64,000 nt of DNA. Origin: Psychrobacillus sp. INOP01 (GTDB lineage: Bacteria; Bacillota; Bacilli; Bacillales_A; Planococcaceae). This document shows, piece by piece, positions 41,824 through 50,820 of the stretch (the first letter of the stretch is position 1; every line of letters starts with the position of its first letter). Made by a program: the position numbers and the translations under genes. The notes under the pieces are model-generated. The model did not search any database. It was not told the DNA's origin and saw nothing but the letters and a program-made list of their open reading frames with translations. Location: contig NZ_CP073315.1 of NCBI RefSeq assembly GCF_018140925.1, forward strand, positions 1,736,001 through 1,800,000, written 5' to 3'.

Positions 41824-44800
41824 TTAGTTCTCTTCTACTTCTTTACGGTTTTTCTTGAATAATTTTGATAGGATTTCATAAACGATTGGCACAGCAATTA
41901 ACGTTAATAACGTTGAACTTGTTAAACCACCGATTACAGTAATACCAAGACCTTTCGAGATTAAACCACCGCCACCTGATCCAACAGCTAACGGTATTAA
42001 TGCACCAATCGTTGCGATTGCTGTCATTAAAATTGGACGGAGACGAGTTGCCCCAGCTTCTAGAATTGCTTCACGCATACTCATACCATCACGTTCCATA
42101 TGAATAATTCGATCCACAAGTACAATTGCATTTGTGACTACGATACCGATTAACATGAGCATACCCATCATAACCGATACAGAAATAGTTTCTCCTGCGA
42201 TCAATAAACCAACGAATGAACCTATTACTGCAAATGGTAAAGAGAACAGTATAGCAAATGGTGCTACACCCTCACGGAATGTTACAACTAAGATAAAGTA
42301 CACGATTGCTATAGCTGCAAGCATTGCTAAACCAAGCTGCGTAAATGTTTCTGTCATATCAGCAGCTACACCGGCTACACCAACAGTCACTCCTTTAGGT
42401 AAGTCTAATTTATCAATTGCTTCATCTACCTCAGATGTTGCGACTGAAATATCATCTCCAAGGATTGTTCCAGAAACAGTTGCATAATACTCCCCTTTAC
42501 TACGTGCAAGAGTATTAAGTGTTGTTCCTTCTTCTACTGTTACCAGCTCAGAAAGAGGCATTGTCGTACCCAGTGCTGTAGGTACTTCTGTAGCTAAAAT
42601 ATCATCTACAGATTTCGGTTGTTCTGCTTTTTCTTGCTGAACAATCACATCTAGTGAATTGCCATCTTTTTCAACAGTAGTCAATACATCCTGTGTAGCT
42701 GTAGGACTTAACATCATAACAATCTGACCAGTTGTTAGACCATACTGAAGTAATTCATCTTGTTCTACTTTGAATGTATATTCTACATAAGCATCTTCTG
42801 TACTTGAAGAAATATCTTCTAGGCCGTCATTTTCATTCATTACATCTTCTACCATTTTTACAGCTTCATTTAATTTATTTAAATCTTCACTGTAGAATGT
42901 GTAGCTAACTTCGTTTGAAGACATCGACATAGCGGAGAAGTTTTGGCTCTTCCACTCGCCTGTTTGCCCAATATTAAATGCATACTCTTCAATTTCTTCA
43001 CGTACTTCTGGGAAGTTTTCCATTTCTGGATCGAAGATAAGGTACATTAATGCACCGCCTGCTCCACCACCCATCATCGCAGCTGTTGGATCGGCACTAT
43101 CGCTGTCCGTTACTGACAATTGAAGAATATCAATATCGTCTCTTTTTAGTAACTCTTCTTCTACTACTGCAACGTTAGCTAACGTATCCTCCGTTAACTC
43201 ACCAGCTTCTGGCGTATACGTTAAATACATAACTTTTTCTTCTTCACTTCCTAAGAAGCTGAAGCCTATTAATGGAGTTAAAGCTAAACTACCAACTAAT
43301 AAAACAATAGAAACGATAGAAGTAATGACTTTGTGATTAAGCGTCCATTCCAATATTCGCTTATAGCCATTAGCTAGCTTACCAACTTCTTTATGATTAC
43401 TTTCTTTCTTTTCTCCATATAATTTCTTCTTAAATAAGTAGTGGGACAATGCTGGAACAATTGTAACAGCCACGATCAATGATGCACCAAGTGCAAATGT
43501 CATTGTTAATGCAAATGGCATAAACAATTCTCCGACCATACCACCTACAAATAATAATGGTGCAAATACTGCAACCGTAACTAGTGTAGATGACAGAATA
43601 GGTTTGAACATTTCAATAGTTGCTTCACGAACAAGCGCACGTCCTGATAATTTTTCATCTTTTAAATGAATACGACGATAAATATTTTCCACTACTACAA
43701 TGGAGTCATCTATTACCCTTCCTATGGCTACTGTAATAGCTCCGAGGGTCATAATATTCAACGTGATATCCATCCAGTTCAATAATAGTAACGCCATAAA
43801 AATGGACACTGGAATAGATACTATTGAAATTACCGTTGATTTAAAATCACGTAGGAAAAGTAATATGATTAAAACGGCAATTAAACCACCGAATAAGGCT
43901 TTTTCAATCATCGTATTAACTGACTCTTCAATTGGTTCACCTTGGTCAAGAGATACATCAATAACAAGACCATCAATATTTTTCTGTTCTTCTTCGATCA
44001 ATTCTTTCACACTATTAACAACATCAACAGTATTTGCTTGCTGTCCTTTAACAATTTGAATAGAAATTGCGTCCTCACCATTTGTACGTGAAACAGATTG
44101 TACTCTACCTACTTCTTCAATAGAAGCAATATCGCTAAGTTTCACAAACGGGGACGGATTTGTTGCAGATGGTGTTACCGGAATAAGCATTTCCTTTAAT
44201 TCATCTGAAGTCATGAACTTGCCATCTACTGAAACTGCCTCTTCGCCTTCTTCAAATTCGTAAAGACCTAATGAAACTGCTAAGTCACTTGCTTGAATCA
44301 TTTGTTTTACATCATCTTCTGTTAATCCAAGCTCGGTCATTTTTTCTTCGTTATACGTAAGGTTAACTTCTTCAATGTGCTGTCCTGCAATAGTTGCAGA
44401 AGCTACGCCATCTATTTTCTCAATTTTAGGAACTAATATATCTGAAACTGTAGATGTTAACTCTACAATGTCTTCTGTCGTACTACTAACACTTAATGCC
44501 ACAACAGGCATCATGTTCATGCTAATAGCAGTGACAATTGGTTCCTGTGCTCCCTCTGGTAATTTAACACTCTCTAATGCAGATTTTAATGCACGATTTG
44601 CCTCTGCCATATCTTCACCATATTCATATTCCACTTGAATACTTGCCATATTCGAATTGGAATTAGAATAAACGGATTTCACACCTTCAAGATTTTCTAC
44701 CACTTTCTCTAAAGGCATGGATACTTCTTCCATAACTTGCTCAGGTGTTGCACCCGGATAGACATCCATTACCATTAAATACGGGATTGAAATATCCGGA

Positions 44801-44913
44801 ATTGTTTCCATGTTCATACGTGTTCCCGAATAAATACCGGACACAGTAATAATAATTGTAAGCAACCATACCGCTAATTTATTATGAAGAACAAAATTGA
44901 CTAAACCCTTCAC
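41824..44913 (-). CDS. RND efflux permease, SwrC/AcrB-like
   Basis: 1029 residues with the HAE-1 layout: helix 1, a large exterior domain (about 35-330), helices 2-6, helix 7, a second exterior domain (about 545-830), helices 8-12. VMDVYPGATPEQVMEEVSMPLEKVVENLEGVKSV and TLGAITVAIGRVIDDSIVVVENIYRR are standard; the paired Asp (IDDSIVVVENI) is the proton relay. Gram-positive relatives such as SwrC export surfactin-like lipopeptides. GTG 44913 start with AGGTG. Divergent TetR gene and operator indicate local repression. Confidence 0.92.
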   Translation of the reverse strand: MKGLVNFVLHNKLAVWLLTIIITVSGIYSGTRMNMETIPDISIPYLMVMDVYPGATPEQVMEEVSMPLEKVVENLEGVKSVYSNSNSNMASIQVEYEYGEDMAEANRALKSALESVKLPEGAQEPIVTAISMNMMPVVALSVSSTTEDIVELTSTVSDILVPKIEKIDGVASATIAGQHIEEVNLTYNEEKMTELGLTEDDVKQMIQASDLAVSLGLYEFEEGEEAVSVDGKFMTSDELKEMLIPVTPSATNPSPFVKLSDIASIEEVGRVQSVSRTNGEDAISIQIVKGQQANTVDVVNSVKELIEEEQKNIDGLVIDVSLDQGEPIEESVNTMIEKALFGGLIAVLIILLFLRDFKSTVISIVSIPVSIFMALLLLNWMDITLNIMTLGAITVAIGRVIDDSIVVVENIYRRIHLKDEKLSGRALVREATIEMFKPILSSTLVTVAVFAPLLFVGGMVGELFMPFALTMTFALGASLIVAVTIVPALSHYLFKKKLYGEKKESNHKEVGKLANGYKRILEWTLNHKVITSIVSIVLLVGSLALTPLIGFSFLGSEEEKVMYLTYTPEAGELTEDTLANVAVVEEELLKRDDIDILQLSVTDSDSADPTAAMMGGGAGGALMYLIFDPEMENFPEVREEIEEYAFNIGQTGEWKSQNFSAMSMSSNEVSYTFYSEDLNKLNEAVKMVEDVMNENDGLEDISSSTEDAYVEYTFKVEQDELLQYGLTTGQIVMMLSPTATQDVLTTVEKDGNSLDVIVQQEKAEQPKSVDDILATEVPTALGTTMPLSELVTVEEGTTLNTLARSKGEYYATVSGTILGDDISVATSEVDEAIDKLDLPKGVTVGVAGVAADMTETFTQLGLAMLAAIAIVYFILVVTFREGVAPFAILFSLPFAVIGSFVGLLIAGETISVSVMMGMLMLIGIVVTNAIVLVDRIIHMERDGMSMREAILEAGATRLRPILMTAIATIGALIPLAVGSGGGGLISKGLGITVIGGLTSSTLLTLIAVPIVYEILSKLFKKNRKEVEEN

Positions 44914-44931
44914 TCTTACACCTACCCCTTA

Positions 44932-44984
44932 TTGACTTTGACTTCTCAATTATTTATAATAATGACTAATTAGTCAGTTGTCAA
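44932..44984. promoter_or_regulatory. Divergent promoters sharing a TetR operator
   Basis: For tetR: TTGACT (44932-44937), 17 bp, TATAAT (44955-44960). For the RND gene on the minus strand: TTGACA (44984-44979), 17 bp, TATTAT (44961-44956). The perfect 14-bp palindrome TGACTAATTAGTCA (44963-44976) lies inside the RND-gene spacer and just past the tetR -10 box, so one bound repressor would block both. Confidence 0.85.
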
Positions 44985-45012
44985 TAATATGAACTAGGAG
45001 CGATAGTTTCAG

Positions 45013-45864
45013 ATGGGTAAAAAACAATTAATAATGGAAAAAGCATTAGAGCTTTTTGCACAACAAGGATTTGAACTAACTTCTGTTCAACAGATCACCG
45101 AACACTGCGGAATTTCTAAAGGTGCTTTCTATTTGTCTTTCAAATCTAAAGATGAATTGATATTAGCATTAATCGACCAATTTATGACTCAAATGATTTC
45201 AGATACTGACTATCAGGTCACAAACACACAAAATGATGAGAAAACATTATATGAATTTTACTTTACCATGTTCCAATCCTCTCAAAAGCATTCTAATTTT
45301 GCTAAGATTTTGATGAAAGAACAGTCCCAATCATTTAATAAGGAGCTTGTTATTAAATTTCATTATTACGATCGATTACTAGAGAAAACTATCCTTTCTA
45401 TGATGGAAAGGATATTTGGGGAAAAGATCGAAAATACGAAACATGATTTAGTCTACTGTATTAAAGGTTTCATAAGTATTTATTCGGAATTAATTTTATT
45501 CAATAATGTCCCGGTAAATTTGGATCAGCTGGCACAATCATTAGTAGAAAAAACAAACCTGCTCGCAACACATGCTACAATTCCGTTTATCACCGAAGAA
45601 ATTTTCCAGCTTAAACGGTTGACTCATACGGAAGTAACGAGCGATCAACTGCTTGAAATTTTAGAACAGAGTTTAAAGGAAGCAGAGGAGCCACTTGAAC
45701 AAGAATCGCTTACCTTGTTAAAAAAACACTTACTAGATCCCTCTCTAAGTCCAGCTCTTGTAGAAGGTCTTTTAAAAAATATTCAAAGCTATCCTAATTG
45801 CAAATGGGTTGCCTTCTTACTTCGGAATTATTTAGAGTTAAGCTCTGTTAAAGAAAACGGTTGA
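45013..45864 (+). CDS. TetR family repressor of the RND transporter
   Basis: 283 residues, unusually long for a TetR regulator (normally about 190-220). The HTH (1-55) reads KALELFAQQGFELTSVQQITEHCGISKGAFYLSFKSKDELILAL. The ligand domain is followed by an extra helical C-terminal segment (about 195-283). AGGAG precedes ATG 45013. Divergent from the RND gene with an operator between. The stop codon falls within a decayed R1 end. Confidence 0.9.
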   Translation: MGKKQLIMEKALELFAQQGFELTSVQQITEHCGISKGAFYLSFKSKDELILALIDQFMTQMISDTDYQVTNTQNDEKTLYEFYFTMFQSSQKHSNFAKILMKEQSQSFNKELVIKFHYYDRLLEKTILSMMERIFGEKIENTKHDLVYCIKGFISIYSELILFNNVPVNLDQLAQSLVEKTNLLATHATIPFITEEIFQLKRLTHTEVTSDQLLEILEQSLKEAEEPLEQESLTLLKKHLLDPSLSPALVEGLLKNIQSYPNCKWVAFLLRNYLELSSVKENG

Positions 45865-45915
45865 TTTCCTTTTCAGACGGACGTTTTCTAGCTGAGCGAG
45901 TCGAGCCTCCTCGGA
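45861..45915 (+). repeat. Decayed R1 left end (copy E)
   Basis: TTGATTTCC-TTTTCAGACGGACG then TTTTCTAGC and GAGCCTCCTCGG line up with the R1 left end (TTGATTTCCGCT, GCGGACGCTTTCC, CTCCTCGG). It overlaps the tetR stop codon (TGA 45862-45864). Confidence 0.55.
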
Positions 45916-46136
45916 ATAGAATGGTGCTACTTTCACCTGTAGAATTTTATCTGTTGTGTAGTTTTTTATAGGAGTGTATGTTAATGAAGAATAGAAATCT
46001 GCAAAGTTAAAGTCACTTCGTTCATTTATTAACTTCCAAAATATTAATAATTAGTTGGAGATTATTTCAAGATTCATTCTTACACAAATCGGGTATTTTA
46101 TTCACAACATCATTATTTCTGGAGAGTTGTGATAAA

Positions 46137-46709
46137 ATGTTTGGATTTTCGGATTTTCTGTCTTTGGTAATTTCAGCATTTATCATATTACCTATTGTTA
46201 TATTTCTACGGGAAACAGGTTACTTGATAGCAAGTGAGATTTTCGGAGTGAAAAATCCAAGATTGACTATTGGCTCTGGGCCAAGAGTTTTTAAGTTTTG
46301 GATAATTGATGTTCGAAAATATTATCATCTATTTAGTTGGTTTTCATATGATTCTTTAAGAAGGAAAAGTAAACTAGCATATATATGTATTTACGCAGGT
46401 CCAATCTTCATGAATCTTTCGGTGGCTCTACTATTAAATGCATTATTAGCAAACGGTATGTTAGAAGAACATAAAACGTTTTGGAATCGCTTTGTATTTT
46501 ATGGATTTTATTATGTTTTGTTTGATATTATTCCGATGAGAACAGTAAATGGCATGCCGAACAACGGACTGATTATTTATGAAATGCTTCGTTACGGCAA
46601 ACGGACTGATTACAACCATGAACCTTTTATATACAAAACAACTGATATTGAAGAGGAATACCAAGAAACTCTGGAAGAGTTAGAGGATAACAAAAAAGAA
46701 AAAAGATGA
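46137..46709 (+). CDS. Degenerate M50-like membrane protein (inactive site-2 protease homologue)
   Basis: 190 residues. Helix 1 ends FLRETGYLIASEIFGVKNPRLTIGSGP, which aligns with M50 metalloproteases (HExxH in helix 1 followed by K/R-x-FG-V and the G-S-G-P loop). The zinc motif HELGH is RETGY (Arg25-Tyr29), so both zinc His are lost but Glu26 is kept. The second motif region reads FDIIPMRTVNGMPNNG (129-144), with the usual Asp-Gly altered. Charged C-terminal tail. GGAGAG precedes ATG 46137. Probably a regulator or remnant rather than a protease. Confidence 0.65.
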   Translation: MFGFSDFLSLVISAFIILPIVIFLRETGYLIASEIFGVKNPRLTIGSGPRVFKFWIIDVRKYYHLFSWFSYDSLRRKSKLAYICIYAGPIFMNLSVALLLNALLANGMLEEHKTFWNRFVFYGFYYVLFDIIPMRTVNGMPNNGLIIYEMLRYGKRTDYNHEPFIYKTTDIEEEYQETLEELEDNKKEKR

Positions 46710-46724
46710 TAGAGAAATTCTAAA

Positions 46725-46774
46725 GGGTAGATGAAGAGGGCAGCTATGCCCCGTCCTTCGTCTACCCTCTTTAA
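46725..46774. terminator. Hairpin between M50-like and GNAT genes
   Basis: GGGTAGA-x-GAAG / CTTC-x-TCTACCC stem with inner GC/GC pair and short T stretch on both sides; likely a shared terminator. Confidence 0.65.
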
Positions 46775-46833
46775 TATTGAATCCTAGGCTTAAAGTATCT
46801 TTCTTAACATTGCCTTAACGTATAAGAGCATTA

Positions 46834-47685
46834 CTATATTGTTTCCAAATTCAAATGAACAGAATCTACGAGCTTCTGATAGCCTATTTCTTGATAGATT
46901 TTGTTCGATGTTGGATTGAGCATATCTGTATATAGAACACAAAACTTAAATTCCTTCAATAACTCTTTACTCACTGCAGCAACCATTGTTCGTGCGTACC
47001 CTTTTCTTCGTTTTTCTGCAGGTGTAAAAACAAGAGAGACTGTAATCCCATTTGTTGTTGGTCTTGCCTTTTTCATCATGGATACAACTTCCCCTTGGTC
47101 TTCCCATAAGAAGACTTCCTTTCCATCTAACATAGTTTTCACACGTTTTTTTATTTCTACTGGAGCTGTTTTTGATAGCCCAGTATCATGTTCAAACTGA
47201 CTATACCATTTCTCTAAAAGCAGTGCGTCGTTAGCTGTTGCATACCGCCATGTGCCGGGGCTCATTTCTAGCAATTGCTCTACTTGATCCAGTCTATAGA
47301 GCCCTTGATCCATCATCAAAGAGTATTTCCCACCCGTTTTTTCTTGCCACTTTTGCGCAAACTGAAAAGCCCATTCCTTCACACTGATAATTGATTCTAC
47401 CGGTATGGAATGATTGATTATTTCATTTATACATAAGTCAGTGCACTTAGATATTTGTTTTTCATCAACAAATATTATATTAAATGGATGTGGAGGAGTC
47501 ATTTGAAAAATCGCTAATAATTGATCATTTTCTTCAATAGTTGCCAAGTATGGATTTTCATATGCCCCAGCTTTTATTCTCTCTAAAACACCTAAAAACA
47601 AGCTAAACTTATCTTCATTTTCCTCCAAAAAAGGTGTGACTCTATTTGCGAATGCCTCTACGTTTCCATAATGCTGAAAATTCAT
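46834..47685 (-). CDS. GNAT family N-acetyltransferase, two-domain
   Basis: 283 residues. The N-terminal half (about 1-130) is a degenerate GNAT-like domain; the C-terminal half has ENGITVSLVFTPAEKRRKGYARTMVAAVSKELL (the acetyl-CoA loop) and CVLYTDMLNPTSNKIYQEIGYQ. Such tandem forms occur widely in Bacilli; the substrate is unknown. AAGGAGG precedes ATG 47685. Confidence 0.85.
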   Translation of the reverse strand: MNFQHYGNVEAFANRVTPFLEENEDKFSLFLGVLERIKAGAYENPYLATIEENDQLLAIFQMTPPHPFNIIFVDEKQISKCTDLCINEIINHSIPVESIISVKEWAFQFAQKWQEKTGGKYSLMMDQGLYRLDQVEQLLEMSPGTWRYATANDALLLEKWYSQFEHDTGLSKTAPVEIKKRVKTMLDGKEVFLWEDQGEVVSMMKKARPTTNGITVSLVFTPAEKRRKGYARTMVAAVSKELLKEFKFCVLYTDMLNPTSNKIYQEIGYQKLVDSVHLNLETI

Positions 47686-47751
47686 ATAATTGCCCTCCTT
47701 TTATCTTTGTATGTTAATATAACCTAAAACACTGCTGGAGGGGATACTTTT

Positions 47752-48504
47752 ATGAAAGTTGTTACAATCAGAGATATTCATATAGGAAAAGGTATACCAA
47801 AAGTCATTGTTCCACTAATAGGAACAACTCTAGAAGAGCTCCTTTTGGAAATAAACACAATTAAACAAATAAAACTAGATATTGTCGAATGGCGTGCAGA
47901 TTTGTTAGGGGATATCGAAGATTTAACTAAAGTAAAGCAAGCCCTTTCTATCATTCGTAAAGAGCTATACCCTATCCCGCTCTTATTCACTTTTAGGACG
48001 CATCGTGAGGGTGGCAATAAAACCATCGAGGATTCATACTACGAAACTCTTCTTGTGGAAATGATGAAAACGAAGGAAATAGATTTAATAGATGTAGAGT
48101 TATTTTCACCTAATGTGACTGAAATTATGGAAAGCGCAAAAGAAAATGACATTAAGATTATTATGTCTAATCATGATTTTGAGAAGACCCCGGCAAAGGA
48201 AGAAATCGTGTGGAGACTTAGAGAGATGCAGGAGCTGGGCGCGCACATAGTCAAAATTGCCGTAATGCCTAGCAACCCATCAGATGTTCTGACACTACTA
48301 GATGCGACGCATACGATGTACTCATTATTTGCAGACCGACCAATTATCACCATGTCCATGGCTTCAACCGGGGTAATAAGTCGATTAGCTGGTGAGGTCT
48401 TCGGCTCTGCCGCAACATTCGGTGCTGGTGTAGCATCATCTGCTCCTGGGCAAATTCCAGCGAGTGACCTTAAACATATTTTAGAATTACTGCGTACCAA
48501 TTAG
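47752..48504 (+). CDS. aroD: 3-dehydroquinate dehydratase, type I
   Basis: 250 residues, class I AroD. EWRADLL near residue 46 binds substrate; SNHDFEKTP contains the catalytic His, and GAHIVKIAVMPSNP contains the Schiff-base Lys. Catalyses the third step of the shikimate pathway. Stand-alone, not in an aro operon. GGAGGGG precedes ATG 47752. An R2 element lies directly behind the stop. Confidence 0.94.
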   Translation: MKVVTIRDIHIGKGIPKVIVPLIGTTLEELLLEINTIKQIKLDIVEWRADLLGDIEDLTKVKQALSIIRKELYPIPLLFTFRTHREGGNKTIEDSYYETLLVEMMKTKEIDLIDVELFSPNVTEIMESAKENDIKIIMSNHDFEKTPAKEEIVWRLREMQELGAHIVKIAVMPSNPSDVLTLLDATHTMYSLFADRPIITMSMASTGVISRLAGEVFGSAATFGAGVASSAPGQIPASDLKHILELLRTN

Positions 48505-48532
48505 GAAAGGTGAAAGCATCATTCAGAGTCAA

Positions 48533-48664
48533 AACCTGTTTCCACCTCTTTCGGAGGGCTTTGGACAGGCTTGTCGCTATATTATTACCGACTGGCTTTT
48601 TAGAGAGGATGATCTTATGACGTTTGCCTGTCCGTCGCCCTCCTACAACTTTTGGAAACAGGTT
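48533..48664 (+). repeat. R2 element copy C, 132 bp, without central hairpin
   Basis: Ends AACCTGTTTCCA and TGGAAACAGGTT are perfect 12-bp inverted repeats; the wider 38-39 bp ends (48533-48570 and 48626-48664) also pair through GGAGGGC / GCCCTCC and GGACAGGC / GCCTGTCC. The middle TATTATTACCGACTGGCTTT and TTATGACGTTTGCCTGTCCG match copy B, but the GAGAGGCTGG hairpin is deleted down to GAGAGGATGATC. Confidence 0.85.
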
Positions 48665-48710
48665 AGAAATATTTTTAGGAAGAAGGGAAGAGATTCTTTC
48701 CTACACATAG

Positions 48711-48739
48711 AAAAAGAGCCCGAAGATACAATTTCGGGC
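48711..48739 (-). terminator. Terminator of the GNAT gene
   Basis: GCCCGAA / TTCGGGC stem with an 8-nt loop; on the minus strand followed by TCTTTTT. Related to hairpins near 36.64 and 41.50 kb that also lie next to R2 copies. Confidence 0.75.
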
Positions 48740-48763
48740 GCACCTCTCCTTCTTTATTGGACT

Positions 48764-49210
48764 TTATAATAATTGCGCTAGTCGAATCATATCTACACAT
48801 GGTATGCCATTTTCAATAATTTCCTCTTCATAGTGGATAGTGAAGAAATCTATGTCCACTCCGATAATTCGAAATCCACATTTTTGATAGAGGGCTAGCT
48901 GATCAATACTCGAATTGCCGGTTCCAACTTCAATTACTTTATACCCTTGTTCCTTTGCCTTCTTAATAGCATCTATTACGAGTGCTTTTCCAAAGCCCTT
49001 ACCTTGATGCTGCTCCACTATCGCAATATTAATGAGTTCTACGGTTTCTGGTCTAGTTGAAAGTAATACAAATACGCCCACTATTTCTCCGTCTTCTTCG
49101 CCGATGTAGCATTTTCCCCGTTCTAGGTATTGCTTGATAAGCTTTTCAGAAGGATCTGCCAATAATAATAATTCTATTGGATATGCTTTATTTATTCTTT
49201 GTATTTCCAT
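48764..49210 (-). CDS. GNAT family N-acetyltransferase
   Basis: 148 residues. VEQHQGKGFGKALVIDAIKKA is a textbook acetyl-CoA loop (Q/R-x-x-G-x-G/A); followed by IEVGTGNSSIDQLALYQKCGFRIIG, typical of the YvbK/PaiA-like acetyltransferases. Substrate unknown. GGAGGG precedes ATG 49210. Confidence 0.87.
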   Translation of the reverse strand: MEIQRINKAYPIELLLLADPSEKLIKQYLERGKCYIGEEDGEIVGVFVLLSTRPETVELINIAIVEQHQGKGFGKALVIDAIKKAKEQGYKVIEVGTGNSSIDQLALYQKCGFRIIGVDIDFFTIHYEEEIIENGIPCVDMIRLAQLL

Positions 49211-49336
49211 GGAATACCCTCCACTTTCTTTTGTAAATCTCTAATACACTCGGTATCATATCTACCTTTCTTCTTGTATACTTTTAGCATAACTCATCTT
49301 CAGAATAATAAGAACGTATAAAAGAGGTGGCACAAT

Positions 49337-50251
49337 TTGTTTTGGGAAGAAATAGACGACAAAATACTATTACATACTCCGTCTGGATTTAGCTTTTCTA
49401 AGAATCTTCAATATCTCGACAGATCAACTAATGAATGCTTATTTCTTATTCGGGACAATAAAATTCGAAAAGCGATATCACTAGAAACCTGCACCACATT
49501 AATAGAAATAAGCAAATTGGAAGATCAAATTCTAACAATCGAATTTTTAAATCACACACGACCTGAAAGTAAAAGCAGTCGCGAAGAGGTAATAGCTTAT
49601 ATAATTGAGTGGTTTGATCTAAAAGTGGATTTGCAGCAATTTTATATTTTGGCTTCCACAGACCCTATATTGTCGCAGGCTTCAAAACAATTTAGTGGGC
49701 TACGTATTATGGGCATTCCTGATTTATTTGAAGCAATGACATGGGGTATACTCGGTCAGCAGATCAACCTAACTTATGCCTATACATTAAAGCGTCGTTT
49801 AGTGGAAACTTATGGTCATTCTATTCATTTTGAAGGGCACGACTATTGGTTATTCCCAACACCTGATACTATTGCATATCTGACTGTACAGGATTTAAGT
49901 GGATTAAAAATGACCGTAAAAAAATGTGAGTATTTAATAGAAGTGGCTAATTTAATCTATAAAGGTGTACTGACAAAAGAAATGCTCCTTGTAGAAAATG
50001 ATGTAAAAAAAGCTGAAAAGATTCTTACTCAAATTCGTGGGATAGGGCCGTGGACCGCTAATTACGTATTAATGCGCTGTTTAAGATTTCCTTCCGCTTT
50101 TCCTATCGATGATGTAGGACTACATAATGCTATTAAACAGGTAAATGGAGCACAAACCAAGCCCACTAAGAGCGAAATTATGCAACTGGCTCAGCACTGG
50201 ACCGGTTGGGAAGCATATGCAACGTTTTATTTATGGAGATTGCTTTACTGA
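49337..50251 (+). CDS. alkA: DNA-3-methyladenine glycosylase II (AlkA-like)
   Basis: 304 residues: N-terminal AlkA-N beta domain (1-110) and an HhH-GPD domain. ILGQQINLTYAYTLKRRL and the hairpin LTQIRGIGPWTANYVLMRC are diagnostic; the catalytic Asp is in PIDDVGL (Asp259). Removes alkylated purines from DNA. TTG 49337 with AGAGGTGG 8 bp upstream. An R1 element begins about 40 bp behind the stop. Confidence 0.93.
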   Translation: MFWEEIDDKILLHTPSGFSFSKNLQYLDRSTNECLFLIRDNKIRKAISLETCTTLIEISKLEDQILTIEFLNHTRPESKSSREEVIAYIIEWFDLKVDLQQFYILASTDPILSQASKQFSGLRIMGIPDLFEAMTWGILGQQINLTYAYTLKRRLVETYGHSIHFEGHDYWLFPTPDTIAYLTVQDLSGLKMTVKKCEYLIEVANLIYKGVLTKEMLLVENDVKKAEKILTQIRGIGPWTANYVLMRCLRFPSAFPIDDVGLHNAIKQVNGAQTKPTKSEIMQLAQHWTGWEAYATFYLWRLLY

Positions 50252-50292
50252 TGATTATGAATGCCCCACAGCCTGTCTTACTCTCAATCTAA

Positions 50293-50815
50293 GAAAAACC
50301 GGGCAAAAAGACGCCCGGCCCTTTTAAGAAGACTAACCTTAGCAACACCGTTGATTTCCGCTACAGTGGACGCTTTTCGCTTAGCACGGCTTCAGTCTCC
50401 TCGGGCCAACAGGATGTTGGTCACGAAGGCGTTGCCACACGATTTGGCGCGCTTAGCCTTTTCTATTCCCTCAGAAGTCGCCGCCTGCGCTTCAATCAAC
50501 TAGTATGGATGGCAACAAATTACAGGTTGGTATTGTCCCTACATTAACTTAAAATAATCCAATCGTCTTAGCGATAGGCTGTGCTCAATCTTCTTGTTGA
50601 GTACCACTAATTTAATTGATTGTAGTGGAAGGTGGCGACTCCAGCAGGATGAGTGAGACAGATTAGCCATCACAACATACGCGAAGCGGCGGTGATGGCT
50701 AATCTCTCACCCTGCGGAACGCGTCAACCTGAAACGGAAATCAGCAGTTTTATTAATTTTTTAAAGTACCATGAACCCAGTATTCACGTTTCATTTTTAT
50801 ATACTTTCTTATTCT
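50293..50815 (+). repeat. R1 dispersed palindromic element, copy C
   Basis: Leading hairpin CCGGGC / GCCCGG (50299-50318) then a T-rich stretch; core ends GATTTCCGCT (about 50353) and complement of GCGTCAACCTGAAACGGAAA (about 50720-50740). Internal 13-bp hairpin GATTAGCCATCAC (50661-50673) / GTGATGGCTAATC (50692-50704). Relative to copy A, one base pair of that stem changed from G-C to T-A on both arms. The middle (about 50480-50620) differs from copy A and seems to carry an insertion. No coding potential; frames across it are repeat-derived. Confidence 0.85.
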
Positions 50816-50820
50816 TGAAC

